Notes: generated by a model from the letters alone, not told the origin. Shown: positions 22,076-33,907, counted from the first letter of the stretch. The stretch: 64,000 nucleotides of DNA from Podospora bellae-mahoneyi (GCF_035222275.1 NC_085881.1:2666001-2730000), one strand, 5' to 3'. Numbers and translations are program-made.

Positions 22076-24824
22076 GATAACTGAGAATGCGGAATGATTG
22101 TGTTAAGTTTTGGCGTAGTGAGGTGCTTGGTAGAGCGAACAGATGATATCAGACCGCAGAATGTAAAGGTGCCAAAGACAGGGAAGTTCGCCATTTATTA
22201 ATTGTCTTTCAGCAGCGACTCTTCTTTCAGTCCGGAAGACGACATGGCCCTTCGTCGTTAATTGGCTTCGGAACTTGCAGCAAGAGTTTGGACGTCCTGG
22301 AGGTAATTCCACGACAGGCTTCCTGCATGCCGCATCGATGGCCTCAGCATGGCCAGTAGAGGATGGCCAATTTCCGTACTTGATAACTATAGACCACTAG
22401 GGAGGCGAGTATGGCAGACCATTGGAACTAGATCGGTTGCGATATGCGTGCCGTCTGGGGAACTAAACCGGGGACCGGATGGGTAAGGGATCCTGCCGTT
22501 GGAAATCCAAAAGAGGCAAATGGATTTGTACGTGAAGTTCCATTCGACCCCCTGTACCAACTTGGACCTGCACCGCAGACTTGGCCCGAGGCAACTGAGA
22601 TTGGTTGCCTTTAACCACATGCAGGAGGCAGAATCCAGATATCAACACTCAGTCCCTTCGAAGAATTCCGGAGCAAGCATGGCGCTAACGTAGCAAGACC
22701 TAGAGGGCTACATCTTGCAGGTCCGATATCGACATGTGGATGGAAAGGAGCTGAGAGAAAAAAGGCGGCTTGTAGGTCTTGAAGGATCAAGGTATCTGAC
22801 AGAGAAACATATGTTAAAGATAGAATATAATAGCGTCTGAGGGTTTGGGGCTCCATACTGACGTTAATACGCGGTTTGTTACCCGTGCAGAGAGACTTTG
22901 CGGAGGGTTGCCATGTGGAATAGGTGCAGGGGGCTGGGCGAGGCTCCAAGGCATTCTTGTGGGACGTAATCCCAATATCAAGGCGGGCTGATGACAGCAT
23001 CTGAAGACCGGACATGGGAACATGGCAGAGAGTCAGGAAGGGATGCTTCCGAAAGTGAAGAGGAAAGATGGCTAGATATAGCACCTTCTTTGCCTCCTCT
23101 TCGAGCCAAGACATGGCCGCCGAAATGGCCTTCGTCTGGGATGGAAAAAGGGCCCCCATACGCCGCGGCCCCCATATTTTGTGAGGAATTTGAGGTTTGC
23201 AAGGAAACAGCAGAGACAACAGCAGTGAGTATGTGGCTCAGTGGCCTTGTGATTGCTCCGGCCGATATTAGATCGACGCCATGGAATTCAGGCAGGCTGG
23301 GCAAGCCGAGCCTGGAGGGGGTGCTCGAGAGAGCGTAGTTACCGACGAAAGCCATTGGATAACAGATAGGCACCGCTCATTTGGGCGAGCCAGATGTTCA
23401 GTTGGGCTAGGCAAGGTCGACCTCAAAAGTAGAGAGCATGTCAATGAAATGACAGGATGCCCTAAAGATCAACTCAAAGATGGTTTCCCCGATGGCATCC
23501 ATCGACGTTGATTTACCCCGCTCCATGAAGCTTGAGCAAATCACAATAGACCCGGAGAGATTGGGCCAGTTGATTGGCCCATCTTGACCGGCAACGGCAA
23601 TGCACTAAGCCAGAGCAGGCAAGAAAGGAAGAATATCCTTTCCTCAGCATCAGGCGAGGCAAGTCACACTTTCCAGGCGATAAGCAGAAAGGGAAAGTTC
23701 TCGCCCGCCAGATGATTCAGTGTCTGAGACGCCAATGATAGAAGAGCTTATGTGTACTAATTCCATACAAAGCTCGTGTCTAGATGACCTGTTGAAGTGG
23801 ACGGTGATATCGGGGATATCACTATCACCCAGTTCAACACGATTTCATGATAGATCCCTTATATAAGCTCGTGGTTGAGTAATGGACACCAGGTGACAGT
23901 TAGCATCTCACACGAAGTACGAGCAGCCTCCGATACTCGGACGATAACAGCAGAATGGGGGGGCTTCACTTTTCCAATTGGGGTGTTGCAAGGCTACGGT
24001 CAGCGGCACGTCCATCGACCATTGTTCGGCATGATGTGGACGCGATACTGACCAGAAACCTGGGTGAGATCGATGCTAACCCGCAGCTGCTGCTGGGGTT
24101 TGTATTGTGAGGCCTGCTTGTCAGCTTCTTTCTTTGTTATCGCTGGGTAGAAACACTGCGGGGTAAACATAAGCCGCACTCAGGTCGCGGGTGAGAAGGA
24201 GGCCTTGGGAGCCTGCGCAAGCACATCATACAAAAAGACTCGGACTTCTGTCTTTTTTGACAATGCAGACATAGAATGTTGTCAATTGTTAGGCCTGGCC
24301 CATTGACATGCGTCAAAATCAATCTCGGTTCTCCATTATTTTGTATCAAATATGCCAAGACAACTCTCCGCACAGCCTTCGTCCAGGGGTTGGGGCGCAG
24401 ATAATGCGCAGCTGCATGTTGATTTGATCCAATTGTCTTTGCCCATCCACTGGCGGCCGCCCTGGATAATGGAATTTGCCAATCAGCGGGCATTCAGTTG
24501 AGAGTTGGAGGGGAGCAAGAGGGGCCAGCGCGCAGGCAGACGCCCCGATTTCTCACATCCTCAGTCAGCCAGCCTATGAGATGTCGTCCTGTCCATGCAA
24601 CTACGGCAGCTGTCTGCAAGTGTTCTCCTGCAGTAGCCAGTCCAAGGCGTCCCGGCCGCCTGTGCCTCAGATCCCTCCCACTTCCATGGTCTCAATCCTC
24701 CCCCAGCTTATAAGAGCTATCAGCCCGGAACCCCGCCCTCACTTTCCCCTTGAACCTTTGCAGCAAGAGCATTGCTCTCTGGTGTTCGTGTTATACAGCT
24801 CACCCCACCTCCACAACCACAGTC
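22076..24824. other. Long intergenic region, no gene seen
   Basis: 2.7 kb between two divergent genes. Several ORFs of 60-200 codons overlap on both strands (for example 22611-23373), but none shows a domain, signal peptide or coherent splice pattern. It probably holds the two promoters. Confidence 0.45.
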
Positions 24825-26854
24825 ATGTGTCCAGTACCCTACTCTCCTCAATCCCCATTCCTTGAGAGAGGAAGAAACTCAGCGCCTGTCAATGCTGCCG
24901 CATATGGCGATGATGAGTCGACAATATGCAGCGACGACTCTAGTGTCGTCTCCTCTGTATACAGTGACAGATATTGGATAAGCCAGGAACATTGCCCTCT
25001 CCAGTAAGTGTGCCCAGTCTCGTTTGCCGGAGGGCATGTGCTAATATTTGAGCACCTAGTCAAGTAGAGAAGAACGAGGCGGGCAAGCAGGTATACGAGG
25101 CTTGGAACATCACCTATCTTCCCGGCCAACGGGAGGTATTGGGTGGTTTTAAGGCTCTCGGGGTGGGTGTGCATGAATACCAACAAACCGAAGCCAGGGT
25201 GTCAACAGTTGCTCAACCATCCGAACAGTCCGTCCTTGCCAACATGTTCTACGACGCCGTCAAACAGTATCAAGACAAGCATCGCCGTGGATGGGCTGGC
25301 AGGATCCTCCGTGGGAAGCAAAAGACATATGAAGAACACCTTGACACGATCTGTGGCAGCCTTCCAAACGAAGTCCAACACGCCATCACAGATTTGCTTC
25401 TTGACAGAGGGAGAGCGACATCGACCAGTTACCGCACTCGAACCTGGACGCTTGTAACTCTCCGTGTACAGAGCTTTCTGCGATTCTCCGGCGCGGATCA
25501 CGCGGACGTCCCACAACCTCGTCGTCGATGGTGGAAGAAGAAAGCCGCCATTGGAAACCAGGCCTTGAGGATCTCTCTTGTTATTCGAGGTGGGGAGACC
25601 GGGGTCAGCAAGACGGCTGATGGCCTCGAGGGATGCCACCAAGATTCCAACCCCTGGGGGCGTGCTGACGAGGCCGAAACGAGCGAAATGGCCCGTGAGA
25701 GACACCGTCAAAGACGTCTCAGAGTGGAAGCATCGCGGCCCAAACGCACCGAATCGCCACCATCATATCGATCGACTTCGGTATCACCACACAGAGAGCG
25801 ACGGAGCTTCGCATCCCCGCCCTCATACACAAGTCGTCCAGATCGATCTCGCGGCCGTAGCCTTTCGTCAGAACAGGTCAGACATCGCGTCCAAAGGCGT
25901 GACCGCTCAGAGGACAGCATGTCAGATAGCTGGCCATCGCCGTTCGGCCGCGATCCGTATGGAGCTCCAACACCCCCAGAGACATATACACCGCCGCCGG
26001 CAATCTCAGTATACAGCAGACCATCTGTGATCCCCCCTCCTTTGCCAACACAATTCCCTCTTGGTCCTCCCATGATTCCTCGTTACCTGCCACCTCCGCC
26101 ACCCCCTCCGCCAATGTCAATGTTGCCGTGCAAAGCATGCCAAACCCTTGCGCCATGCATGCACTTCTCCAACTCCCACCGATACCAATGCCATCGGCAA
26201 CTGATCAACACAGTGAACAACATCCCTACCCATCCGCCTTGCGTCTTTTGCTTTGGTGGCATGAGCCCGTCTTTTGCCCCTCCTCCGCCTCCCCCTCCGA
26301 TGCCAACTTACTACCCTCGCCCAATGCCAATGGGCCCGCCTCCCCCTCCGATGCCATCTTACTACCCTGGCCCAATGCCAATGGGCCCGCCTCCCCCTCC
26401 ACCTCCGGGTATGTGGCCACCACCGAGACCTATCGTACCACCTAGCGAACTTGGCGAGATGTGCGGTACGTCTGCGCTCATGGCAACCCCACCACCACCT
26501 CAAAGACAGGACCTGGTGATGAGGACATCAGAGTTCCCTCGCTCCGATTGTAGAACAGAAATTGCTCGCGATGCTATGTCCGATTTTGATTTTGACTCGT
26601 TCTTGAAGGACGACTTTGATCCCCCTTCGCTACCGCCGCTGCCTTCATCTTCATCATCCTCGTCATCATTGTCGTCTAGGTCTTCCTCTCCGGTACGTCG
26701 GCCATATAGGCCCGCCAGAGTACAGGATGCCGATGAGATTAGTGTTACTTCGACCGAGGTTTCAGATGAGGATGCACGTTCGGCTCGAGATGGTGATGAT
26801 GGTCAGGTTCCACAGCTTGAGGAAGGGAAGGCGGCCCTAAAGCCTGAGGAATAG
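24825..26854 (+). CDS. Proline-rich, mostly disordered protein with a Cys pair module
   Basis: CDS join(24825..25003,25060..26854), 657 aa. The 56-nt intron (GTAAGT...GCTAAT...CTAG) joins the frames. Residues about 60-240 are probably folded (Trp- and Leu-containing, VYEAWNITYLPGQREVLGGF). Then comes an Arg/Ser-rich segment, followed by polyproline blocks (eight Pro near 404-411 and several PPPPPPMP repeats). Between the blocks lies C-x2-C-x5-C-x10-C...C-x2-C (residues 417-457), which could bind zinc. The C-terminus is acidic with poly-Ser. I do not recognise a family; polyproline blocks suggest SH3, WW or profilin binding. No signal peptide. Confidence 0.75.
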
Positions 26855-27556
26855 CGGTTGCGCTTCTAGGTATAGGTGGACATGGTGAATCGGTGCCTCA
26901 TGCTACGATAATGATGCGATGATATGGCTTTGCTCTTTCATATGTACCTTGACGGTTTTGTTGGTCTATTTTAGGGTCTGGACTACTAAGTAGCTGTCAT
27001 CATGGTTGGTCGTCATGGTTGATAGGAGGGACTGGAAACTGGTGGGATTTGATGGTTCCTTCAGGCGCATTTCTTGTCTGTTTGTTGTTGTTTTGTAAGG
27101 AAAGTACCCTGATGCTTTAAGTACCGAAAGCCACACTGCGCATAAAAAGAAGGTGAAAATAAATGAAGAGAAAGTTTCACGTTCACATCTCACTTTCGCA
27201 TCAAAAAGGTGCCTGGTTTACCAGCCATTGGCGTTCCAAAACACCCCACCAGTCGCCCCACAGAACCCACACCACGTTCATTTGCAAACGAAAACTCCAA
27301 ACGTGGCCCGTGCCATTAACCAGTAGCATCGCAATAAAGCACGTGATATCGACATTTCACTTGCAACAGCCGACACGACAGACAGCTAGCTCACCGCCCG
27401 ATCAATCCTTGGCCAGCATCGAAGCTGGCAAAAAAAAAATCCCAAAGATTTCGCCGCTGCTTTTCGAAATCTCGGCCTTTCCCGTCACCACCACCAAATC
27501 ACCCAACAGCAACCACAACACCACCTCCTCCACCACCGAACCAACCAAAAAAAAAA
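26855..27556. other. Intergenic, promoter of NOP10
   Basis: 3' flank of the proline-rich gene and 5' flank of NOP10. A-rich leader directly before the NOP10 ATG. No other gene seen. Confidence 0.5.
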
Positions 27557-27805
27557 ATGCATCTCATGTACATCCCCACCGCCGACGGCCTCGGCCGCCA
27601 GTACACCCTCAAAAAGGTCCTCGACGGCAAGGTCACCCGCTCTGCCCACCCGGCGCGCTTCTCCCCCGACGACAAGTGGTCCCGCCACCGGCTCGCGATG
27701 CGCAAGAGATATGCTGCCTTGTTGGATGCCGCCGAGAAGAGTATGCCGCGTTCCGTCACGTTTTTGTCGAAAAAGAAGCTAACCCGCGCGCGCGTAACAG
27801 AGTAA
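27557..27805 (+). CDS. NOP10: H/ACA snoRNP subunit Nop10
   Basis: CDS join(27557..27740,27801..27805), 62 aa. [17 protein letters not shown] and [15 protein letters not shown] match Nop10 throughout, and the length equals the family's usual 60-65. Without splicing the frame runs on into a basic, unrelated tail. The 60-nt intron (GTATGC...GCTAAC...AACAG) instead leaves a last exon of only AG plus the stop codon, giving ...AAEKK. Nop10 acts in the nucleolus with Cbf5/dyskerin, Gar1 and Nhp2 in pseudouridylation of rRNA and in pre-rRNA processing. It converges with NOB1, another ribosome-biogenesis gene. Confidence 0.93.
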   Translation: MHLMYIPTADGLGRQYTLKKVLDGKVTRSAHPARFSPDDKWSRHRLAMRKRYAALLDAAEKSMPRSVTFLSKKKLTRARVTE

Positions 27806-28306
27806 AATAAACATTGACTTCGCGATCGCATCATCCAGTACGATACCGAAAGCAGCAAATAAAACAGCGCCGAGCAGGAAGGAGAAGTGTAGGAAATAGG
27901 TCGACAGAAGGAGATACCCAACAGCGCTATTTCAAGGTCAATTCAGCGCTCCATTTTCTATCCATCAACACAATTAAGACATTTTGGCAGGATTGAGAGG
28001 AGGAAGGAAGACAAGTGGTCTCACTACTTGTTGCCAGTTAAACTGGAGCAGAACATGAATTGGAGGCGGAGGAGTGGACAATAAATGCCGATAGCAGCGA
28101 AACTGTGCTACCAGCGCATAATCATACGGGGAAAATGGAAAAGGGCTCTGTTTTTCTCTAGGTGTTCAGGGAGTTCATACTTTGTGGAATTATCCCCTAG
28201 GTTGTCATTGACATTCAGGAACAATACACACACACAAACCCACATCTGCATTTTTGTGGCACCATCGCAGGATGTACACTTTATTTTGTTTGTCTATACG
28301 TGCTGT
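27806..28306. other. Intergenic between convergent NOP10 and NOB1
   Basis: 500 bp of 3' untranslated and spacer DNA. No gene seen. Confidence 0.5.
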
Positions 28307-29827
28307 TTACCTCTTCTTCTTGGCGTTGATATTGCGACCAGCACCCACCTTGATCCTCCCGTTCCCAGGGCCCCTTGACCCGGTGAGAATACTGGGAAGA
28401 TAATCCTCATCCATCAGATCTTTGTACTTTGTGCGGCGCTCCTCATCCGTCTTCCTGACGTACTCCTTTTGGTCCTCAGCCAGGATTAGCTCATTGCCCC
28501 AGCCGTTTTTGCCGCCTCCAACAATGCGCTTGGTGTTGGAAGAGCCGTGTGTTGGCTTGGGAATGCTGTAGACGTTGCCACGGTTGTTGAACTGAAAGTT
28601 CTTCTTGAGGTGCAATGTGAAGTTGCCAGACGCGTCCGTGCTGCATGACACACGGGTGAGGGTAGCCTGTCCGCAAGACGGGCAGAACTGCTTCGTGGTG
28701 TCCTTGCAGACCTTCCAGCAGCCGTGGCATCTTAGAACCCAGGTCTTGAGGAAGGTGATTTTGGTAAGGCTGGTGTCAAGCAGGCTGTGATATTGTTAGC
28801 TTATTGCTCATTTGAGCTCTCGCGCGAAGGTCACTCACTTCAAGTTGATTCTGAGCGCAACGTTTCGCATGGCCATATCCGCCGTAATAAGAGCTGCTTG
28901 AAGAAACCGCTGGGTTTGTTGCTTTCCGGCGCCGCCCTTCTCCTTGGCTTGGTACTTCTTGATGTTGCTGGGAGCTGCGGGTGTATGTATTAGTGAACAA
29001 GAACTTCTCAGGGTAATTCATGAAGCCACATACTGATCCACCCTTCCTCGTCATCATCTTCCTCCGCCTCAGCCTGTTCAACCTCAGCCTTAACTGGCGT
29101 CTGGTTCAGGTCAACCTTCTCCAATTCTTGCGCTACCCCCTCTGGTGTTGTCTCAGTCAATGGCGCATCCGCTTCAGTCACTGTTTCTGGTGCAGCATCC
29201 TGCTCTTCAGTTTTGGTCTCCTCCTGCTTGGCCGGTGGCTTTCCGTTCACGGTCTTTTGCGTTGGGTCTTTCCTCAAGCGCCACTGTTAAACCCATTAGC
29301 CTTCCCGAATATCCCAAGCCGCATGAAAGGCGCCGTACATCACCACCATTCCTCTCAACCTCCAACTCATACGTCAAGGCAAGGAGCTGCAAATCGGGCT
29401 TCGACAACACCTGCAGATCACCCGTCCTCCGCGCAAAGCCAGTAACAAACGCCATCGACTCGGGCTTGGGTGTCCTAAGCTTGATGAATGGCGCAAGCGT
29501 CGTCTGGTATCGTGATCGGGTGGCCTCATCGCGAACTGAAAGACACAAAAGTTTTAGTGAGGCAGTCCCAAGATGTCAATATTCCCAGGGCCACACACTC
29601 TCGGACACAACCGCTGGAATGGTGTACAGCTCCTCCGCCTGAGAAAGAAGCGTTGATACTGTTGGATCGTTTCTGATAATAGCGTTGGCATCAATCACCA
29701 AGGAGTGGACCTGCTTGGTTGAGGTCTGGGCTGGCTGTTCTGCGACGGGCGCATTCTCGACGACTTCGGTGGGGGCGGGGTCCTCGATCTTGGGCGCTTG
29801 AGCGCTGGGCTCTGGTTGTTGTTCCAT
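28307..29827 (-). CDS. NOB1: 20S pre-rRNA endonuclease Nob1
   Basis: CDS complement(join(28307..28784,28839..28974,29034..29283,29339..29535,29599..29827)), 429 aa; four introns of 54-63 nt, all GT-AG and frame-keeping. The N-terminal PIN domain begins LVIDANAIIRN (catalytic Asp), continues IPAVVSEIRD, and carries FVTGFARRTGD...LTYELE. An acidic linker follows (AEEDDDEEGWI). The C-terminal zinc ribbon has CHGC and CPSCG with FLKTWVLRCHGC before it, and the end is KVGAGRNINAKKKR. Nob1 cuts 20S pre-rRNA at site D in the cytoplasm to form the 18S 3' end. Every junction gives text expected of the family, so the model is firm. Confidence 0.95.
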
Positions 29828-30458
29828 GTTTTCGATTGGCTGGATCCTGAAGATGTCGAACAGAATATCGAGGAGTCCAAAGATGTTAGCGATTCGATCG
29901 TTAGGCCGGGGCGCTCAATATCGTGGTCGTCCTGGGCTTGTGATGCATGAATTTCCCAAAAATTCATGTGGGGTTGAACTGGCAGAATTTCCGTTCCCAA
30001 AATCCATTCCACACGAGCCGAAAGGCGGTCAGGAATAAGACCCACAAGACCTTGGGCCCACTTTGGACTTCAAGGCGTCTTGGCATTATGAACTGTCCTG
30101 CTTCATTCACTCATCATGATCACCGTCCTTATGAGATAGGAGGGACCCTCAAATCCTCTCAAAGGTGATGATGTCCGCGAAACTATACTGAGTTCGTTTG
30201 GCTTCGTAAACCTGAAGGCGTTCCAAGCATTTTCAACTTCATGGCAACTGTGGTGATCTCAAGAGGGTTCGAGTTCTAAATAGCGTTAGAGCAGTTACGA
30301 CAAAATAGGCATCAACCTTGAGCGGTTAGTCGTGGCATAGATGGTCAATTCATTCAGCAATAGTAACAATGAACCTTCATTTCTTCATCTGCATTAAAGA
30401 GAGTATCTACCTCGGGGTATACCAGAAGCCAAATTCCAAAAAGCCAAAACCACCAAAA
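29828..30458. other. Intergenic between NOB1 and 5S rRNA
   Basis: NOB1 promoter region. A perfect 9-bp inverted repeat CATGAATTT/AAATTCATG with 5-nt spacer lies at 29946-29968. No gene seen. Confidence 0.5.
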
Positions 30459-30577
30459 ACATACAACACCAGGGATTCCCCAGTGGTCACCCACCTGAGT
30501 ACTGGTCTGGCGGTCAATTGCTTAACTAGGGGAGAGCGGACGGGATCCCGTGTATTCAACTGCCTATGGTCGTATGT
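30459..30577 (-). rRNA. 5S ribosomal RNA
   Basis: On the minus strand the 119-nt sequence starts ACATACGACCATAGG and ends GGTGTTGTATGTTT. The ends pair as helix I. Internal control elements are recognisable (GTTAAGCAATTGACCGCC and GGTGGGTGACCACTGGGGAA). A T run follows the 3' end, as for RNA polymerase III termination. It resembles Neurospora and other ascomycete 5S genes but differs in several loop positions, so it could be a variant type or an ageing copy. Single dispersed 5S genes are the rule in Sordariomycetes. Confidence 0.9.
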
Positions 30578-30692
30578 GCTTGTCTTCACGGGATTGCGAG
30601 TTCAAGACACTATGATTCTGCTCCATGTTCCAAATGAGTGTCATCATGTCATATCAGTCATTACCACATCTCTTCTCCATCCCACCATGTCT

Positions 30693-31847
30693 CTACAACC
30701 TCGTCCCCAAAACTACACTATCAGCAGAAATATTCGACTTCTTGGGAGGGTCCTCAACCCAAGGGACACCCCTCCCAGAATCACGCTGGGCAATAAGTCT
30801 GTTCTTTCTCTGGCGCTCACGATAAAACAGGAAAGCCAAGCCAATGATGGCAGCGACACCAAGAACGGAACCGATCACCGCACCGGCGATAGCACCCTTG
30901 GAGAGACCGGTCTTGACAGACTCGATGGGGGTGTTGTTGTTGTTGTTGCTGCTGTTGTTGCCGTTGTTGTTCGATGGGACAGAGCTGCTCGATGGCTCTG
31001 GGTCAGCGGTGTTGAGAGGAGGCCCATTGTCGCCGTGACCCGGGAGGTTGGTCGGGAGACCAGTGGCAGTGGGTGCCGGGACGTCGTTCTCAGAGTCGGT
31101 TGCGTTGAAGCACGGGATTGTGTCTTGTGGGAAGTCGGCAGCGCGGACATACCTTGATTTGGTGTTAGTACAGACACCTGTGATGGTAAAATGGAAAGAA
31201 GGACTCACTGGATGTCGGCACAGGCATAGAAGGTTTGATTCTCTGGCCGGTCAAAGTCGGCAATATACATGAGCTGGATGGTCGCATTGGTTCCGGGGGC
31301 AATGGTCGATGGAGGGTCAGGAATGGTCAGGCAGGTGTGCCCTGGATCGATCTCTGTGATGGGCGTTGTGTTTAGGACGAAGCCAAAGTCCTTTTGCTCT
31401 TGGGGGTCTGATGAACGGCCCTAATGATTAGCATCTCTCTTTGGCGATGGGAGTAGCCGAAGTTTGAACTTTGGTATAGGCGTCGATATGAAAGGAAATG
31501 AGCAAGGATGCAAAGATGCACGGACCATTATGGAATGAGATGCTCATCTGGGCGTGGTAGGAGTCATCTTGGGCTGTCAAGGCTATTCTTCCGCCACCTA
31601 CAAGCAATCAGCAAGTGTTTCCTCATTAGAATGTAGACCTAATGATGTCAAACATACTCAAAGGAAACTTCGTCCGTTCAAGAACCCTGTGGATAGAACC
31701 ACAAGGCCCCTCGTTGTCAGTGTGCTCAGACCAGGCTCTGTCAGGTGGCCACATGAACGAGGCAGGGCCCATGTTCTCCGAGGCTGCCAAAACACCAGTG
31801 GCAGTGGCTGCAACGAGGGCCACAGCCTGCTGAAATCGTCGAACCAT
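30693..31847 (-). CDS. BIM1/X325-like secreted-domain protein with single transmembrane anchor
   Basis: CDS complement(join(30693..31152,31209..31407,31526..31597,31658..31847)), 306 aa, three introns (60, 118, 56 nt). Signal peptide at residues 1-21 (MVRRFQQAVALVAATATGVLA). The ectodomain has GPASFMWPPDRAW, TDNEGPCGS, ALTAQDDSYHAQMSISFHN, DPGHTCL and ADFDRPENQTFYACADI, matching the copper-acquisition factor BIM1-like (LPMO-like X325) domain. A Ser/Asn-rich stalk follows, then a transmembrane helix (IAGAVIGSVLGVAAIIGLAF) and a basic tail of about 40 residues. In BIM1/X325 proteins the mature N-terminus is His and binds copper; here the mature start is Ala/Ser, so copper binding may be lost or changed. 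The gene diverges from the Cys-rich GPI gene; three SRE-type GATA sites lie between. Confidence 0.85.
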
Positions 31848-33097
31848 TGTGTTGTTTGGATAGGGTGACCTGATAACAACGAAGTTATGCAAAGAAGATT
31901 GAAGATGGTATCCCAGGAAAGATTGAGAAGGGTGCAATGGTGTCAAGCTGGATGAGAAGCGGGGGAGTGACCACTATTCGGCTAAGATAGAGGATGCCAC
32001 TTGTGCAGAGAAGGAAAAGACAGGAACATGCCAGTGGCCACTTTGGTTCCGTCCCCCTCCTCTTTTATCTTTTCGTCAGTCCTGCCCAACCACCACCCCC
32101 ACCACACATCACACTCTCCAAGACTCCGACACGTGTTGTTACCAATGCCGTATGGTATCGTATCCTTGGCATAGTAACAACTTGCCCAAAACTTGCGTTC
32201 TTTTTCTGCTTTCCCCGCGAGGTGGGTGAGAATTGTTCCTGGCTGCTCCGCTCTAGCCAAGATATGCTACAGGTATGGGTCTCGACAAAGACAGGAATCC
32301 GGGTTCTGCGTGAGATAACGACGCCTGAAGCCGAACGATAACTTGGCATGACAGCGGTGTGATGACAGTGAAGAGTGTCGACCAGGCTGGGCTGTCAGTC
32401 CAGTGACTCTGAGTTTTCAGCGAACCGCACCGAGCCCCTCATTTAGGCAGTTAATGATCTGATTCTTTTCAGTCACCAGCAGGATTGACCAACAGTGGCA
32501 TTCAATGGTACCCTCCTGCGAGCCCTCCGATTTGTCGTGATGGGATCTGGCAGACTTGGCAATCAGATGATCAGATAAATTTGATCAGATAACTTTGCTC
32601 GGCGCAGTGGGCACCCATCTTATCAGATGCATCGCCGGAAGCTGATTGGTGGTTGTCAGATCCGGCGTGCTTGGGTCCACTTCTGTAAGCCAGGATATTC
32701 CACAGAAATGAAGAGCCGACATCGCAGAATGCCAGAATGTGCCTCACAAATCCAGTTTGTCGTGAAAAGATACCCGGAATTTTTGATTGAATCCTTCAGC
32801 CGACTTTGAACTGCCAAGTTCGTTAGGGAATATCCACCCTCTGCCGCCATGCATCCCACTCTTCCCTGGCCACCCCGAACCGTCGGACCCGACATTGGGT
32901 TGACGCTCGAGGGGGTCAAGGACCATCCTCATTCGACAAGGGTACATTCAGATATATTGAGATACACCCACCTCTACCTTTCTCGTAGCCAATCCAACAA
33001 CCTCCCCGTATTTACCAACTTCATTTGACCCCATCCTTCCCTCCCAGTGCAGGCCCCATCTCTTGCCCTCGTCGTTATTTCTCGCAACATCTTCAAA
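31848..33097. other. Divergent intergenic region of 1.25 kb
   Basis: Separates the BIM1-like gene and the Cys-rich GPI gene. No coding region seen; it holds the GATA-site cluster at 32569-32628. Confidence 0.5.
32569..32628. promoter_or_regulatory. Cluster of three ATCWGATAA (SRE/SreA-type GATA) sites
   Basis: GATCAGATAA at 32569-32578 and 32583-32592 on the plus strand, and ATCTGATAA at 32620-32628 on the minus strand. ATCWGATAA is the established binding sequence of iron-regulatory GATA factors (Urbs1, SreA, SRE, Sre1). All three lie within 60 bp, about 510 bp before the GPI-protein start and 720 bp before the BIM1-like start. Confidence 0.6.
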
Positions 33098-33846
33098 ATG
33101 CGTGGTCTTCAGTTTTTCGTCCTGCTCTCCGCCTTCACTGGGACTGCTGTTCAAGCCGCTGTTTCTCCTCAAGACAATGTCGATGTCGGTGCCCTCTTAG
33201 CCCGCCAGGCCCCTGGCACTCCCCAGTTTGAGTGCCATTCTGACTGTGGTACGTTGACCAACCTCAACCAATATCTCACCCACACCGGCACCTCTAACAA
33301 TAGCTAACACCTGCCCTTACAGGAAGTGCCCTTGGTGGCTCGCGATCCGGTAGACATTGCGACAACTCCACTTGGGTCGAGCTCTTCGAGGACTGTCTCG
33401 AATGTGCCAATCAGTTCAACATCTGGCGCCATTACGGCAATGGTTTGACAGCCGCTGCTGAAGCTTGCGGCTTGTCTGCTGTCCCCTCATCCTCGGGCGG
33501 AGGAGAGGAGCCAGCGGCCACCACAACAGTCACTCCCGTCGGCTCTTTTGTCACCTCAGAGGCCCCGGCTACTGTCACTGAGGATGCTGATTCGTCTTCT
33601 ACCTCTGACGCCGCTGAAGCCTCCATCACCGAACCTCTTCAGACAGGAGCTGAGACGACCGCGCCCGCCTCGGCCTCCACCAGTGTATGTTGTTGCCTTC
33701 CCCTGAAAGCCTTGGTGCCTCATCGCTAACCTGCGGGTGTTCAGGAGCCTGTTACTGCTGGTGCTTCCGGTCTCGCGTATGCTTCTGTCTCGATGATGAG
33801 TGTCGGGACTCTACTTGCGGTGTTCATTGGCACAATCAGCTGGTAA
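33098..33846 (+). CDS. Cys-rich, Ser/Thr-rich GPI-type surface protein
   Basis: CDS join(33098..33248,33323..33684,33745..33846), 204 aa, introns of 74 and 60 nt. Signal peptide MRGLQFFVLLSAFTGTAVQA, then a possible KEX-like LLARQ site. A domain of about 60 residues has six cysteines and the text FECHSDCG, CDNSTWVELFEDCLECANQFNIW and AAEACGL. This pattern is seen in many predicted fungal surface proteins; I know no named family for it. A Ser/Thr/Ala-rich stalk follows, ending EPVTAGASG and a hydrophobic tail, which fits GPI anchoring. The SRE-type GATA sites upstream suggest iron-dependent expression (inference). It converges with the HET gene, 61 bp away. Confidence 0.82.
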
Positions 33847-33907
33847 TCGGGAAGACCCAAGTAATGGCCTTGAAAGAGTGGCACATAACAATGATTTGGA
33901 TGTAATG

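Noticed and set aside
22611-23373. Overlapping minus-strand ORFs of 131 and 202 codons
   Set aside because: No domain, no signal peptide and no splice pattern joining them; composition looks like chance in GC-balanced DNA.
30240-30295. tRNA-like GGTTCGAGTTC box
   Set aside because: No cloverleaf can be formed around it; no matching A box or acceptor stem.
30407-30589. 60-codon ORF over the 5S rRNA gene
   Set aside because: It is a reading of the 5S sequence itself.
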